This document shows, in pieces, positions 7,970-17,492 of a stretch of DNA of 64,000 nt (positions are counted from its first letter, which is position 1; every line of letters begins with the position of its first letter). Both the position numbers and the translations under genes were made by a program. This DNA comes from Massilia sp. PAMC28688 (GTDB lineage Bacteria; Pseudomonadota; Gammaproteobacteria; Burkholderiales; Burkholderiaceae_D), in NCBI RefSeq assembly GCF_019443445.1, contig NZ_CP080378.1, positions 3,224,001-3,288,000 of the forward strand. Reading direction: 5' to 3'. The notes beneath the pieces are model-generated. The model searched no databases. It worked only from the letters and a program-made list of their open reading frames with translations, and had not been told where the DNA came from.

Positions 7970-10441
7970 ATGCTAAAATTTTCCCGCCTGATCATTACTG
8001 GCCTGCTGGCCGCGGCTTGCGCATCCGCAGCAAGTCAGGATAAATCGGACTACTTCGGGCAGAGCCCATCGCAGGGCGACATCCCCAATGCGTCTGCTCC
8101 GTCCAAGCGCGTCATTATTACCAACAGCGGCGAAGAGCGGTTCCAGGAAGGTGATGTGAGCCGGGAAACCGGTCTTCAGCGTGAACGCCGCGTCGATAGT
8201 TATGTTGAGCCGGTGGAAACGGATTTCGGTGAGGAGGAGCCAGTCATTCGCCGCCGTGATGAGTCGGGATCTGTTCCATTGACTCCGCAGCAAATGCAAC
8301 AGGCCGAACGCCAGCAGGAATTGCAACAGCAGCGCCTGAAGCGCCAGCGCGCCAAGAAGCCGGCTACTGCTTTTCAGAAATTTGTGTTTGACAGCTCGGG
8401 CCTGAAATTGCCCGTGTTTGGCGCTGACTTTTTTAACAAGCCCGCCTCGACCGTTGCGCCGGCCATCGGCGCTCCTGTGCCAACTGACTACATTTTAGGG
8501 ATCGGCGACGAGTTGCTGATCCGCGGATGGGGCAGCATCGATATTGACCTGCGCGCCAAGATTGACCGCAATGGCCTGATTTCCATTCCGACGGTGGGTT
8601 CGGTCGTGCTTGCTGGCGTTCGCGCAGGCGATGCCGAGGCAGTTGTACGGGCCGCCGTGGCCCGCCTGTACAAAGGCGTAACGATTAACGTCACGTTCGG
8701 CAAGCTGCGTGCGATTACCGTCTATGTCGTAGGGCAGGCCAACCGTCCGGGCACCTATACTGTCTCGAGTTTGTCGACGCTTGTCACGGCTGTCTTTGCC
8801 AGTGGCGGACCGAATGCCAACGGCAGCCTGCGCCAAATTCAGGTCAAACGCGGCGGCGTGGTGGCGGCTGAACTGGACTTGTACAATTTCATTGCTCGTG
8901 GCGATAAATCAGGCGACATCAAGCTGCGCGACGGCGACACCATCTTTATTCCGAGCGCCAGCGGCCATGTGGCCTTGGTGGGCAAGATCAATTCCCCTGC
9001 CATCTATGAGTTACGCGGCAAGGGCGACACGGTCGCGTCCTTGCTCGAAGTGGCTGGCGGCATGCCGGTAGTGGCGGATCCGCGCAGAGCTTTCCTTGAA
9101 CGCATTGACCCTTCACGTAACCAGCCGCGCAGCGTCGAACAATTCGCGCTTGACAGCGATGGCTTGGGTCGCACCCTTAAGAATGGCGACCTGCTCCACA
9201 TAACGTCGATTACGCCGGAGTTTTCCAATGGCGTGATCTTGCGTGGCAATGTGGACCAGCCGGTGCGTGCCCCTTACCGCCCTGGCATGCGGGTAAGCGA
9301 CTTGATTCCGTCGCGCGCTTACCTCATGACGCGTAAATCACTTAACCGTCAGAACCGCGCAGTCAGTGAAGATGAGAAAAAATTTAGCTCAGGCGAACCC
9401 GGTACCCCGGAGGACGATCTGCAGCAGGATCAGGAGAAGGTCGCCGCGCGCATCGGCAGCATGGTCGACGAGGTGAATTGGGAATATGCCGTGATTGAGC
9501 GGCTAAATCGCGACACTTTGACCATCTCGCTGATTCCGTTTAACCTGGGGCGGGTGTTCACTGCGCCGGGCAGCGCTGATAATGTATTGCTACAACCTGG
9601 CGATACCGTGACCGTGTTTTCCCAGAATGACATGGCCGTTCCCCTCGACAAGCGGCGGGTGTTCGTGCGAGTTGAAGGTGAAGTCAACGCGCCAGGGGTA
9701 TACCAGATGACGGCAGGCGAAAACTTGCAGTCGCTGCTGGCGCGCGCTGGTGGACCGACTTCCAATGCCTATCTGTTCGGCACAGCCTTTTATCGAGAAC
9801 AGGTTCGCAAGGAGCAGGAAATGAACTTGGAGAAAGCCGCGAATCGGCTTGAGACCCAGTTGCGCAATGAGCAGTCGCGTCTCGTTGCCAACGTGCGAGG
9901 CACGGTTGACCCTGCATCCATCGAGGCGCGCCGCCAGGCAGACCTGGCCTCCGGCCGCGAAGCCATCGCCCGCTTGCGTGCGCTCAAGCCGACCGGACGT
10001 ATTGCCTTCGGCTTGGATCCGAAAGCTACGGCTTTCCACCGTCTGCCAGCGCTGAAGCTGGAGGATGGCGACCGCCTCGTCATCCCAGCCAAAGTCGAGT
10101 TCGTGCATGTGTTCGGTTCGGTAAATGCTGAGGCCTCGCCCCTGTGGCGCCCCAATGGCCGCGTCAGCGATTATCTCAAAATGGTGGGCCTGACCCCGGA
10201 GGCCGATGTCGACAATGTATTCATCCTGCGAGTGGACGGCAGCGTGGTCTCGCGCGATTCCGGACGTTGGCTGTTTGGCGGCTTTGGCGGTGTGTTGGTG
10301 ATGCCGGGCGATAGCATCGTCGTGCCAGAGAAGTTCGACAAGGAAACCGGGTGGACCAAGTTTGTTCAGGGCACCAAGGAATGGGCCCAAATTTTCGCCA
10401 ATCTCGGCCTTGGCGCCGCCGCGATTCAGGTACTCAAATAA
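7970..10441 (+). CDS. SLBB-domain polysaccharide export protein (Wza-like)
   Basis: Outer-membrane/periplasmic exporter of a capsule or exopolysaccharide. The 823-residue protein starts with a signal sequence (LIITGLLAAACASA; an imperfect lipobox ends at Cys17). A low-complexity Gln/Arg-rich linker follows, then a Poly_export domain (about residues 167-245, DYILGIGDELLIRGWG) and several SLBB repeats, seen as ITVYVVGQANRPGTY, VALVGKINSPAIYEL and VFVRVEGEVNAPGVY. At over twice the length of E. coli Wza, it belongs to the long multi-SLBB type. It is the first gene of the polysaccharide locus and is followed by wzz. A TAAAAT at 7919-7924 may be its -10 box, but no good -35 accompanies it. Confidence 0.88.
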   Translation: MLKFSRLIITGLLAAACASAASQDKSDYFGQSPSQGDIPNASAPSKRVIITNSGEERFQEGDVSRETGLQRERRVDSYVEPVETDFGEEEPVIRRRDESGSVPLTPQQMQQAERQQELQQQRLKRQRAKKPATAFQKFVFDSSGLKLPVFGADFFNKPASTVAPAIGAPVPTDYILGIGDELLIRGWGSIDIDLRAKIDRNGLISIPTVGSVVLAGVRAGDAEAVVRAAVARLYKGVTINVTFGKLRAITVYVVGQANRPGTYTVSSLSTLVTAVFASGGPNANGSLRQIQVKRGGVVAAELDLYNFIARGDKSGDIKLRDGDTIFIPSASGHVALVGKINSPAIYELRGKGDTVASLLEVAGGMPVVADPRRAFLERIDPSRNQPRSVEQFALDSDGLGRTLKNGDLLHITSITPEFSNGVILRGNVDQPVRAPYRPGMRVSDLIPSRAYLMTRKSLNRQNRAVSEDEKKFSSGEPGTPEDDLQQDQEKVAARIGSMVDEVNWEYAVIERLNRDTLTISLIPFNLGRVFTAPGSADNVLLQPGDTVTVFSQNDMAVPLDKRRVFVRVEGEVNAPGVYQMTAGENLQSLLARAGGPTSNAYLFGTAFYREQVRKEQEMNLEKAANRLETQLRNEQSRLVANVRGTVDPASIEARRQADLASGREAIARLRALKPTGRIAFGLDPKATAFHRLPALKLEDGDRLVIPAKVEFVHVFGSVNAEASPLWRPNGRVSDYLKMVGLTPEADVDNVFILRVDGSVVSRDSGRWLFGGFGGVLVMPGDSIVVPEKFDKETGWTKFVQGTKEWAQIFANLGLGAAAIQVLK

Positions 10442-10504
10442 CAGGGTGGCGGGGCGTCCCTCCGCGGCCGCCCCCCTTCTGCGCCACACTAACTTAATAC
10501 AATC

Positions 10505-11695
10505 ATGAGCGAAACTTCGTTGACGATTTCGAATGAACCGACTCGCGCGGTACTCGGCATGGGCTTAATCGACATGCTCATCGCTCTTGCGCGCCGCAAG
10601 AAGCTGGTGCTCGGGCTCCCGCTGGCCAGTGCTTGCGCTGCCGCCCTGATTTCGCTCGCCCTGCCCAACACTTATCGCGCCGATACCAAGCTCTTGCCGC
10701 CGCAGCAATCACAAGGTGGTGCAGCCGCACTGTTGGCGCAACTTGGCGGCGTGGCTGCGGCTGCCGGGAGTGCTGCCGGCATCAAAAATCCGGGCGACCT
10801 GTATGTTGCTATGTTGCGTAGCCGTACCGTTACAGACAAGCTGGTCAACCGTTTTCAGCTTAAGACGGTCTATGGTGCCAAAATGCACGAGCAGGCACGG
10901 GAAGCTCTCGACGGCAACACTGTTATCGCAGCCGGCAAGGATGGCGTAATCCGGATTGACGTGGAAGACCGCGACCCCAAGCTAGCGGTGGCGCTCGCCA
11001 ATGCCTATGCGGCCGAGCTGCTGAACTTGACCAAGTCGCTCGCGGTCAGCGAAGCATCGCAGCGGCGCTTGTTTTTCGAGCGCCAGTTCGAGGCGGCCAA
11101 GGACAATCTGGCCGGCGCCGAGGTCGAGCTGAAGCGCGCACTTGATACACGCGGGGTCATCAGCGTCGATGGGCAGAGCAGGGCGATGGTCGAAACGGTC
11201 GGAAGGCTGCGCGCCCAGATCGCTGCCAAGGAAATTGAATTGGCGGCCATGGCGGCATTTGTTACGCCGCAAAACCCCAACTACCAACGGGTGCAGCAGG
11301 AACTTGCGAGCATGAAGGGTGAGTTGGGACGCCAGGAAAATGGCAGCAGCGACAAGGGGACGGCGGGAAATATGCCCCAGACCGGCTTGGAAAACATTAA
11401 GATATTGCGCGACGTCAAGTATTACCAAATGTTGTATGAACTGCTGGGCAAGCAATACGAACTGGCACGTCTGGACGAGGCCAAGGAAGGGGCGATCGTG
11501 CAGATACTCGATCCGGCCGTAGAGCCCGAGCGAAAGTACAAGCCGCGGCGCTCCATCATTGTCATCAGCTTCTTCATGCTTGGCTTGCTCCTGGCAATGC
11601 TGATCGCCATTTTGTTGGAAGGACTCGACAACCTGAGAGATTCACCGTTGCGGTTGAAATGGATGGCCCTGAAATCGGCACTGAAGTTTCGTTAA
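10505..11695 (+). CDS. Wzz-family chain-length determinant protein
   Basis: Inner-membrane polysaccharide co-polymerase that sets chain length. The 396-residue protein shows the family layout: N-terminal membrane segment (KLVLGLPLASACAAALISLAL, about residues 39-58) followed by the conserved TYRADTKLLPPQ, a long helical periplasmic middle, and a C-terminal membrane segment (SIIVISFFMLGLLLAMLIAILLEGL) preceded by the Pro-rich LDPAVEPERKYKPRR. There is no tyrosine-kinase domain, so it is a PCP1/PCP2b-like form without the Wzc kinase. It follows the export gene by 63 bases. Confidence 0.9.
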   Translation: MSETSLTISNEPTRAVLGMGLIDMLIALARRKKLVLGLPLASACAAALISLALPNTYRADTKLLPPQQSQGGAAALLAQLGGVAAAAGSAAGIKNPGDLYVAMLRSRTVTDKLVNRFQLKTVYGAKMHEQAREALDGNTVIAAGKDGVIRIDVEDRDPKLAVALANAYAAELLNLTKSLAVSEASQRRLFFERQFEAAKDNLAGAEVELKRALDTRGVISVDGQSRAMVETVGRLRAQIAAKEIELAAMAAFVTPQNPNYQRVQQELASMKGELGRQENGSSDKGTAGNMPQTGLENIKILRDVKYYQMLYELLGKQYELARLDEAKEGAIVQILDPAVEPERKYKPRRSIIVISFFMLGLLLAMLIAILLEGLDNLRDSPLRLKWMALKSALKFR

Positions 11696-11760
11696 ATTAA
11701 AGGCATAGGTCCGCTACGCCGCGTTGGCGGATCGGTTGTGTCGATCTATAGGGAAAATGA

Positions 11761-12804
11761 ATGTTAGACGAAAAAGAAATCAGATCAGTTATTTCCGGAA
11801 AGCGGATATTGGTTACCGGTGGAACCGGAAGTTTTGGTCATGAGATATTGCGCGAACTGATCAAGTATGATCCCGCGTCGATTACCGTCTTCAGCCGTGA
11901 CGAAAAGAAACAGCATGATCTGCGCTTGCTATACGCGCACATCAGGCAAATTGGCTTCATGATCGGCGACGTGCGTGACTACGCGCGTGTACGCGAAGCG
12001 ATGCGCGGTCAGCAAATCGTGTTTCACGCCGCCGCCCTGAAGCAGGTGCCGGCCTGCGAGAACGCGCCTTATGAGGCGGTGCTGACAAATATCGTGGGCG
12101 CCGAAAATGTGCGCCGTGCAGCTATCGATGCCGATGTCCATACGGTTGTTTCGGTGAGCACCGACAAGGCCGTCAAGCCAGTCAATGTGATGGGCATGTC
12201 AAAGGCGATTCAAGAGCGTATCATGCAGCAGCCGCTCGACTGTGGCACGAAGTTCATCTGCGTGCGTTATGGCAACGTGCTCGGTAGCCGTGGCAGTATT
12301 GTGCCCCTCTTCGTCGAACGCATCATGGCCGGTTTGCCGATCCCGATCACACATCCGGGTATGACACGCTTCCAGCTGTCGCTGTCTGAAGCGGTCAAGC
12401 TGGTTTTTTGGGCAACGGTGCGGGGAACATCGGGCGATATGTGGGTCAAGAAGATGCCTTCGATAAATATCGTAGATCTGGGCGCGCACCTGGCGTACGG
12501 ACTGACGGGCAAAGAAGAGTATCCAAGCACCATCATCGGTACCCGGCCTGGCGAAAAGCTGCACGAGGTTCTAGTGTCGGAAGAGGAAATGTGGCGCGCC
12601 GTCGAGTACCCAGGCCACTTTCTCATTCCGTCCTGGCGCGAGTCGTTCGAGGTCAACGGCAGCGTCGTACCGAATCTGACGGAATATTCATCAGCATCGG
12701 TGGACTTCCTCACTCGCGAGCAATCCCTGGCCATGCTGCGCGATGATGGCTGGATTGCCGAAAGTGGATATGGTCCCGGTCCCAAACTGGCGCTCTATGA
12801 CTGA
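11761..12804 (+). CDS. UDP-GlcNAc 4,6-dehydratase/epimerase, CapE/FnlA-like
   Basis: Short-chain dehydrogenase-type nucleotide-sugar enzyme, probably making a 4-keto-6-deoxy UDP-HexNAc. The Rossmann motif GGTGSFG lies at residues 20-26, and FSRDEKKQHDLR, HAAALKQVP and VSTDKA are the CapE/FnlA family blocks. The catalytic Tyr of most SDRs is replaced: the segment reads M144-x-x-x-K148 (MGMSK), as in the CapE group. The product feeds the following aminotransferases, acyltransferase and formyltransferase, suggesting an acylated amino-deoxy sugar. Homologues FnlB/FnlC (CapF/CapG) are not seen here. The stop overlaps the next start by 8 bases. Confidence 0.82.
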   Translation: MLDEKEIRSVISGKRILVTGGTGSFGHEILRELIKYDPASITVFSRDEKKQHDLRLLYAHIRQIGFMIGDVRDYARVREAMRGQQIVFHAAALKQVPACENAPYEAVLTNIVGAENVRRAAIDADVHTVVSVSTDKAVKPVNVMGMSKAIQERIMQQPLDCGTKFICVRYGNVLGSRGSIVPLFVERIMAGLPIPITHPGMTRFQLSLSEAVKLVFWATVRGTSGDMWVKKMPSINIVDLGAHLAYGLTGKEEYPSTIIGTRPGEKLHEVLVSEEEMWRAVEYPGHFLIPSWRESFEVNGSVVPNLTEYSSASVDFLTREQSLAMLRDDGWIAESGYGPGPKLALYD

Positions 12805-13894
12805 GCCGGCGATTCCCTTGGTGAGGGTCGCCATGGCGCCCGAGGAGGTACTGTGGCCGCTCCTGCGCGAGGTGCTCTACAGCGGCCAGATTGGCGAGGG
12901 CGCCACTGTGGCCGAATTCGAAAGCCGTTTTGCCGACAATTTCAAGCTGCCCCGTGCATTTTCGTTTCATAGCGGTACCGCCGCATTGCACTGTGCGCTG
13001 GTACTTGCCGGTGTCCGGCACGGGGACGAAGTTATTTCAACCCCGATGACGGCCGAGCCAACTAATCTCGCCATCTTGCATGCTGGTGGGCGCGTTGTGT
13101 GGGCCGACGTCGACCCGTGCTCGGGCAATATGGATCCTGAATCGATCGCCGCCCGCATCACGCCGCGCACGCGTGCCATCCTGGTGGTGCATTATGGCGG
13201 GCTGCCGGTGCGGCTGGCCGAAATACAGGCCATCGCCGCCCGGCATGGAATTCCCGTCATTGAGGACTGCGCACATGCACTGGGGGCAAGATATAATGGT
13301 CAGGCTATCGGTACACTGGCCGAATTTGGCATGTACTCGCTGCAGGCAATCAAGCACATGACCACCGTCGACGGGGGGATGCTTACGATGCGCGACTCGG
13401 ATCTGGTGACGCGCACCAAGACGTTCCGCTGGTTCGGCATGGAGCGCGGGGTCGACCGTTCCAAGGTCGATATCACGGAGGTGGGTTACAAATATCACAT
13501 GAACAACGTCACGGCTGCCATCGGTCTGGCGCAGTTGACCATCATCGATGACTTGATCGGCCGCCACAAGGCCAACGGTCGCTGGTTCGATACTACCCTG
13601 CCGGCCATTGCGGGCATCGAAGTCGCTCGTTTCGATCCCGCCGCCGATCCCTCTTACTGGTTCTATACTCTGCTCAGCGACGACAGCGCGGCCGTGCTGG
13701 CCCGTCTCGCCGAGCGCGGCATCAGCGCATCGAAGCTGCATCGTCCCAATAACCAGCATTCTATTTTTGCCGACGCCGCGCGCGAACTGCCTGGCCTCGA
13801 TGCGTTCTATCGCCGCATGCTGCATATCCCGTGCGGCTGGTGGGTGGGTGACCTAGAGCGCGAGCGCATTGCCGATGCGCTGCGGGCTGGATAA
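12797..13894 (+). CDS. DegT/DnrJ/EryC1/StrS aminotransferase
   Basis: PLP-dependent sugar aminotransferase that converts a keto-sugar nucleotide to an amino-sugar. The 365-residue protein has the expected SGTAALHCAL block, D157 of VIEDCAHALGA (binds the PLP pyridine nitrogen) and K186 in SLQAIKHMTTVDGG (Schiff-base lysine). Start ATG 12797 overlaps the dehydratase stop; the longer frame from 12743 only reads backwards into that gene. It is the obvious partner of the CapE-like dehydratase, giving a 4-amino (or 3-amino) sugar. It is followed 21 bases later by a second family member that lacks the lysine. Confidence 0.88.
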   Translation: MTEPAIPLVRVAMAPEEVLWPLLREVLYSGQIGEGATVAEFESRFADNFKLPRAFSFHSGTAALHCALVLAGVRHGDEVISTPMTAEPTNLAILHAGGRVVWADVDPCSGNMDPESIAARITPRTRAILVVHYGGLPVRLAEIQAIAARHGIPVIEDCAHALGARYNGQAIGTLAEFGMYSLQAIKHMTTVDGGMLTMRDSDLVTRTKTFRWFGMERGVDRSKVDITEVGYKYHMNNVTAAIGLAQLTIIDDLIGRHKANGRWFDTTLPAIAGIEVARFDPAADPSYWFYTLLSDDSAAVLARLAERGISASKLHRPNNQHSIFADAARELPGLDAFYRRMLHIPCGWWVGDLERERIADALRAG

Positions 13895-13915
13895 CTACTG
13901 TTTGCCAGGTTCCAC

Positions 13916-15052
13916 ATGATTGCTCTGTATAAAGTGTTTAACGATGGCGCCTGCGAGGCTGCAGCGTTGTCCGTGCTGCGTTCGGGCCAGGTGGCAAGCG
14001 GGCCCGCGGTCGAACAGTTCCGCCAGGGCGTGGGGCGTATGCTGGGTAATGAGCGGGTGGTTACCACTGACAATATGTCCTCGGCCATGACGCTGGCGTT
14101 GCGGCTGGCCGGGGTGGGCGAAGGTGACGAGGTGCTGTGCTCACCGTTTGCCTGCATGGCCACCAATTCGCCCATTGCGCACGCGGGCGCACGTCCGGTC
14201 TGGGTTGATATCGATCCCCGCAGTGCTGTACCTATGATCGACTCGGCGCTCGCCGCCATCACGCCGCGCTCGAAAGCCATCATCATCTACCATTTCGCAG
14301 GCTTTCCTGCCTGGAATGAGCCTCTCGTGCAGGCCTGCCGCAAGCGCGGGATTGCCGTGATTGAGGACTGCGACAATGCCCTCGGCGCCACCGTCGACGG
14401 ACGTCCGGCCGGCAGTCTGGGTGATTATGCAGTGCTGTCGTTCTCGCCTATCCGCCAGCTCAGCTGTATCGAGGGCGGGGCGCTGGTCTGCCGCACAGAG
14501 GATGACTTCCAGCGTGCGTTGCGGCTCAAGCGCTTTGGCTACCACCCGGTGATGTTTCGCGATGCAAGCGGAGAGATCAATGAGGCCGAAGACGTGGCCG
14601 AGATTGGCTGGTCGGCCGGCTTGAACAATCTGTGCTCGGCCATTGGCGCGGCCCAGTTGCCCACTTATGCACAGCGGCTGGCTCAGGCCAGGCGCCATGT
14701 AGCGATGCTGCGCGAAGCCCTGGCCGGCTTGGCCGGCATCGAACCAATGCACGCACAGCCGGGCTGCGAGCCTGCTCCGTGGGTGTTGCCTTTGCTGGCG
14801 CAGCGGCGTGATGCGCTACTGGCCTGGCTTAAATCCAATGGGATCGCTGCCTCTAAGATGCACTACCGTAATGATCGCTATTCTGGCTTCAGTGCCGCCT
14901 CGCGCGACTTGCCCGGCGTAAGTGCCTTCAGTGCACGCATGCTTGGTATTCCCTGTGGCTGGTGGCTGGACCCGCAGCAGCTTCAGTTTATCATCGAGCG
15001 CCTGCATGCGTTCGTCGCACAAGGCATTTCGGAGGGAGATATCCATGAATGA
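13916..15052 (+). CDS. DegT-family protein lacking the PLP lysine (K to R)
   Basis: A 378-residue homologue of the preceding aminotransferase over its whole length. It keeps the TDNMSSAMTLAL block and D151 (VIEDCDNALGA). In the block aligned with SLQAIKHMTTVDGG it reads SFSPIRQLSCIEGG, so the residue that forms the Schiff base with PLP is R180 (codon CGC at 14453-14455). An ordinary transaminase cannot work without that lysine. ColD, a dehydratase of the same fold, has His there; Arg is different again. It may be a non-catalytic partner of the preceding enzyme, a changed reaction, or a decaying gene, although the frame is intact and codon use is normal. The stop overlaps the next start. Confidence 0.8.
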   Translation: MIALYKVFNDGACEAAALSVLRSGQVASGPAVEQFRQGVGRMLGNERVVTTDNMSSAMTLALRLAGVGEGDEVLCSPFACMATNSPIAHAGARPVWVDIDPRSAVPMIDSALAAITPRSKAIIIYHFAGFPAWNEPLVQACRKRGIAVIEDCDNALGATVDGRPAGSLGDYAVLSFSPIRQLSCIEGGALVCRTEDDFQRALRLKRFGYHPVMFRDASGEINEAEDVAEIGWSAGLNNLCSAIGAAQLPTYAQRLAQARRHVAMLREALAGLAGIEPMHAQPGCEPAPWVLPLLAQRRDALLAWLKSNGIAASKMHYRNDRYSGFSAASRDLPGVSAFSARMLGIPCGWWLDPQQLQFIIERLHAFVAQGISEGDIHE

Positions 15053-15914
15053 CGTCAGTATCAGCGGCCCCGGTCGGGTCGAAATTGGCCAACATTGCAG
15101 CATCGGGCGCAATGTCCGGGTCATATTTTCCGGCCCTGACAGCGTGCTTGCCCTGGGCGACTGTGTAACCTTAGGCGACAACGTCAAGCTCATCGTGGCA
15201 GCGGGCAGCGTTCGCATTGGCGACTGGAGCGCGCTACATGAAAATACGCTGGTGCTGTGCACCGGCGGCGTCGATATCGCCCAGCATTGCTGGTTCGGCC
15301 AAAACACCATCCTTGACGGCACCGGCGGGCTGCGAATCGACGATGGCGTCAGGGTCGGCATGTATTCGCAAATCTGGTCGCATGTGGGCGCCGGCGAGTT
15401 GATCGAGGGCTGCACCCTGCTGGCCGAGCGTCCTGTGCATATCGAGTCCGATGTATGGCTCGTGGGCAGCTGCATCGTCTCGCCAGGCGTCGTGGTGCGG
15501 CGGCGCACGGTTGCCTTGATCGGTTCAAACTTGACCAAGGACACTGCCGCCAGCAGTGTGATGGCAGGGGCGCCAGCCAAGCCGAAGGAACAGATGGCTT
15601 TCTACACCCCGCTGACGTTGGAGGCCAAGTTTGCCATGCTCACCGTCTGGCTTGCCGAGTTTGCGGCTAACTCAGGTTATGTGCTCCTAAGCGCCACTGA
15701 CGAGCTGACCGTACATGGCGAGGGCGAGTGGGTGCGCTTCGTACGCACCGCCGAGCAGTTCGCGCAGGCCGCGGCAGGGGCGCGCAGCCCCGGGGGGACA
15801 CTATGCTGTGTTGAGAACAAGCTCTACCTCAAGTGCCTTGGCATGCTTGAACGCCGCCTATTGAAGTTTTTAGGCGGCAATAAGGCGCGCTTTTACACTG
15901 CGCCGCGCCTCTGA
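15045..15914 (+). CDS. Left-handed beta-helix (hexapeptide) acyltransferase
   Basis: A 289-residue protein whose first two thirds are hexapeptide repeats (IGQHCSIGRNVRV, LGDCVTLGDNVKL, IAQHCWFGQNTIL, IDDGVRVGMYSQI) ending in VMAGAPAKP, typical of trimeric acetyl-CoA-dependent sugar acetyltransferases. The last 90-100 residues are an unrecognised extension. The likely role is N- or O-acetylation of the amino-sugar made by the neighbours. ATG 15045 has a GGAGGGAG ribosome site and overlaps the preceding stop by 8 bases, implying coupled translation. The acceptor cannot be told from sequence. Confidence 0.82.
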   Translation: MNDVSISGPGRVEIGQHCSIGRNVRVIFSGPDSVLALGDCVTLGDNVKLIVAAGSVRIGDWSALHENTLVLCTGGVDIAQHCWFGQNTILDGTGGLRIDDGVRVGMYSQIWSHVGAGELIEGCTLLAERPVHIESDVWLVGSCIVSPGVVVRRRTVALIGSNLTKDTAASSVMAGAPAKPKEQMAFYTPLTLEAKFAMLTVWLAEFAANSGYVLLSATDELTVHGEGEWVRFVRTAEQFAQAAAGARSPGGTLCCVENKLYLKCLGMLERRLLKFLGGNKARFYTAPRL

Positions 15915-15986
15915 TCGACTTGCATGTGTCATGCGAGCTGCAGTGTTGCAGCGGTGGCGCATGCCTATTTTTAGCGTAAGGATTCC

Positions 15987-17492
15987 GTGATTCGTCGAAA
16001 TGCGATCGCCAATATGCTGGGCCGCGCATGGGGAGTGCTATCGGTCTATCTCTTCCTCCCCGTATATGTTGACCTGCTGGGGGTTTCCGCGTTCGGCCTG
16101 GTGGGCTTTTACACGACCTTGCTGGGGGTGCTGGCATTTGCCGACCTGGGCTTTACAGCGACCTTGAACCGGGAGATGGCGCGCCTGGCCGTCCTGCCCG
16201 ACGCCGGCCAACAAATGCGCACTCTGGTGCGAACCTATGAAATGTGCTATTTGGTGCTGGCTACCGGGATCGGTGCGCTCATCTGGCTGCTGGCGCCAGC
16301 CATTGCTGCTGACTGGCTCAACACAGGTACACTGGCACACGCCGAGGTCGTTCTCGCCATTCGCGTCATGGGGCTGGCGGTGGCCTGCCAGCTGCCCACC
16401 TCGTTGTATATCGGCGGTCTGACAGGCCTCCAATTGCAGGTCAACGTCAATCTGCTGCAAGTGTTGTGGGGTATCTATCGAGGAGTGGGCAGCGTGCTGG
16501 CGCTGTCAATACTATCGCCCACCATCGTCGTTTTCGCGTTTGCCCAGTTGCTCGCCAATGCGGTGTATCTGCTGGCGGCGCGACGCGCCATCTGGCACTG
16601 CGGTGCGCTGGATGGACCGGAGCGGGCGCGCTTTTCCTGGGGCGCCTTGACTTCGAGCTGGCGTTATTCGGCCGGCATGGCAGGAATGGCCGTGATCTCG
16701 ATCAGTCTGACCCAGCTCGACAAGCTGGTGGTAAGCAAGATGTTGCCACTGGCAGATCTCGGATATTACACGCTCGCCGGCACTTTAGCCGCCGTGCCCA
16801 TGATGCTGGCAAGCCCGCTCGCCGTGGCGGTGTTTCCACGAATGACTGCGCTGGTGGCCGTTGGCGACAGCGTGGCTTTTGCCACCCTCTACATGCGCAC
16901 CAGCACGCTCGTGGCAGCCCTGGTGGTCCCCGGCACACTGGCCATTGCCTTGTTTGCCGCAGAGTTCTTGAGTGCCTGGACCGGCAACCCAGCAGCTGGA
17001 GCGGCGGCCGGGCAAGCCGGTGGCCTTCTGTTACTGGGCCAGCTCCTTCAAGCGTTGACCATCGTCCCATACTATGTGGCGCTGGCCCATGGCAATGTGG
17101 CACTCAACTTGCGCATTGGCGTCATTTCGGCCGTGCTGCTGCTTCCTTTGCTGCTCCTGACGGTGCGCCACGGCGGTCTGGACGGCGCCGCGCTGGCGTG
17201 GCTGTTGCTCAACTTGTGTGTCTTCCCTCCGTATATGTATTTTCTGCACCGCCGTTTTGTGCCAGGCTACCTTGGACCTTGGCTGGCCCGGGTGGTACTG
17301 CTACCAACTGCAACGGCCTTGCCACCACTGCTGCTGGCCAGGCTGGTGTATCCGGCAGGACTCAACCGCTTCAGCGTGATCGCTTACATCATCGTCGCAG
17401 CCGGCGCCGCGTGCGCCTGTACCCTGGCGGCCATGCCTGCCGCGCGCCAGTTTATCATTCAACAGTTCCCTTTTTCCTGGAGACGCGCGTGA
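15987..17492 (+). CDS. Polysaccharide flippase, Wzx-like (MOP superfamily)
   Basis: Moves lipid-linked oligosaccharide units across the inner membrane. The 501-residue protein has about twelve hydrophobic segments and the characteristic opening NAIANMLGRAWGVLSVYLFLPVYVDLLG followed by LGVLAFADLGF of the Wzx/RfbX family. The start is GTG 15987, preceded by GTAAGGAT; the 72-base gap after the acyltransferase is the only gap in this stretch. The gene ends overlapping the next start (GTGA). The presence of a flippase marks the locus as Wzx/Wzy-type rather than ABC-transporter type. Confidence 0.88.
   Translation: MIRRNAIANMLGRAWGVLSVYLFLPVYVDLLGVSAFGLVGFYTTLLGVLAFADLGFTATLNREMARLAVLPDAGQQMRTLVRTYEMCYLVLATGIGALIWLLAPAIAADWLNTGTLAHAEVVLAIRVMGLAVACQLPTSLYIGGLTGLQLQVNVNLLQVLWGIYRGVGSVLALSILSPTIVVFAFAQLLANAVYLLAARRAIWHCGALDGPERARFSWGALTSSWRYSAGMAGMAVISISLTQLDKLVVSKMLPLADLGYYTLAGTLAAVPMMLASPLAVAVFPRMTALVAVGDSVAFATLYMRTSTLVAALVVPGTLAIALFAAEFLSAWTGNPAAGAAAGQAGGLLLLGQLLQALTIVPYYVALAHGNVALNLRIGVISAVLLLPLLLLTVRHGGLDGAALAWLLLNLCVFPPYMYFLHRRFVPGYLGPWLARVVLLPTATALPPLLLARLVYPAGLNRFSVIAYIIVAAGAACACTLAAMPAARQFIIQQFPFSWRRA

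Noticed and set aside
16466..17488. Upstream extension of the family 2 glycosyltransferase frame
   Set aside because: This part lies wholly within the flippase gene in another frame and is Arg/Gly-rich; the GTG at 17489 with wzx overlap is the natural start.
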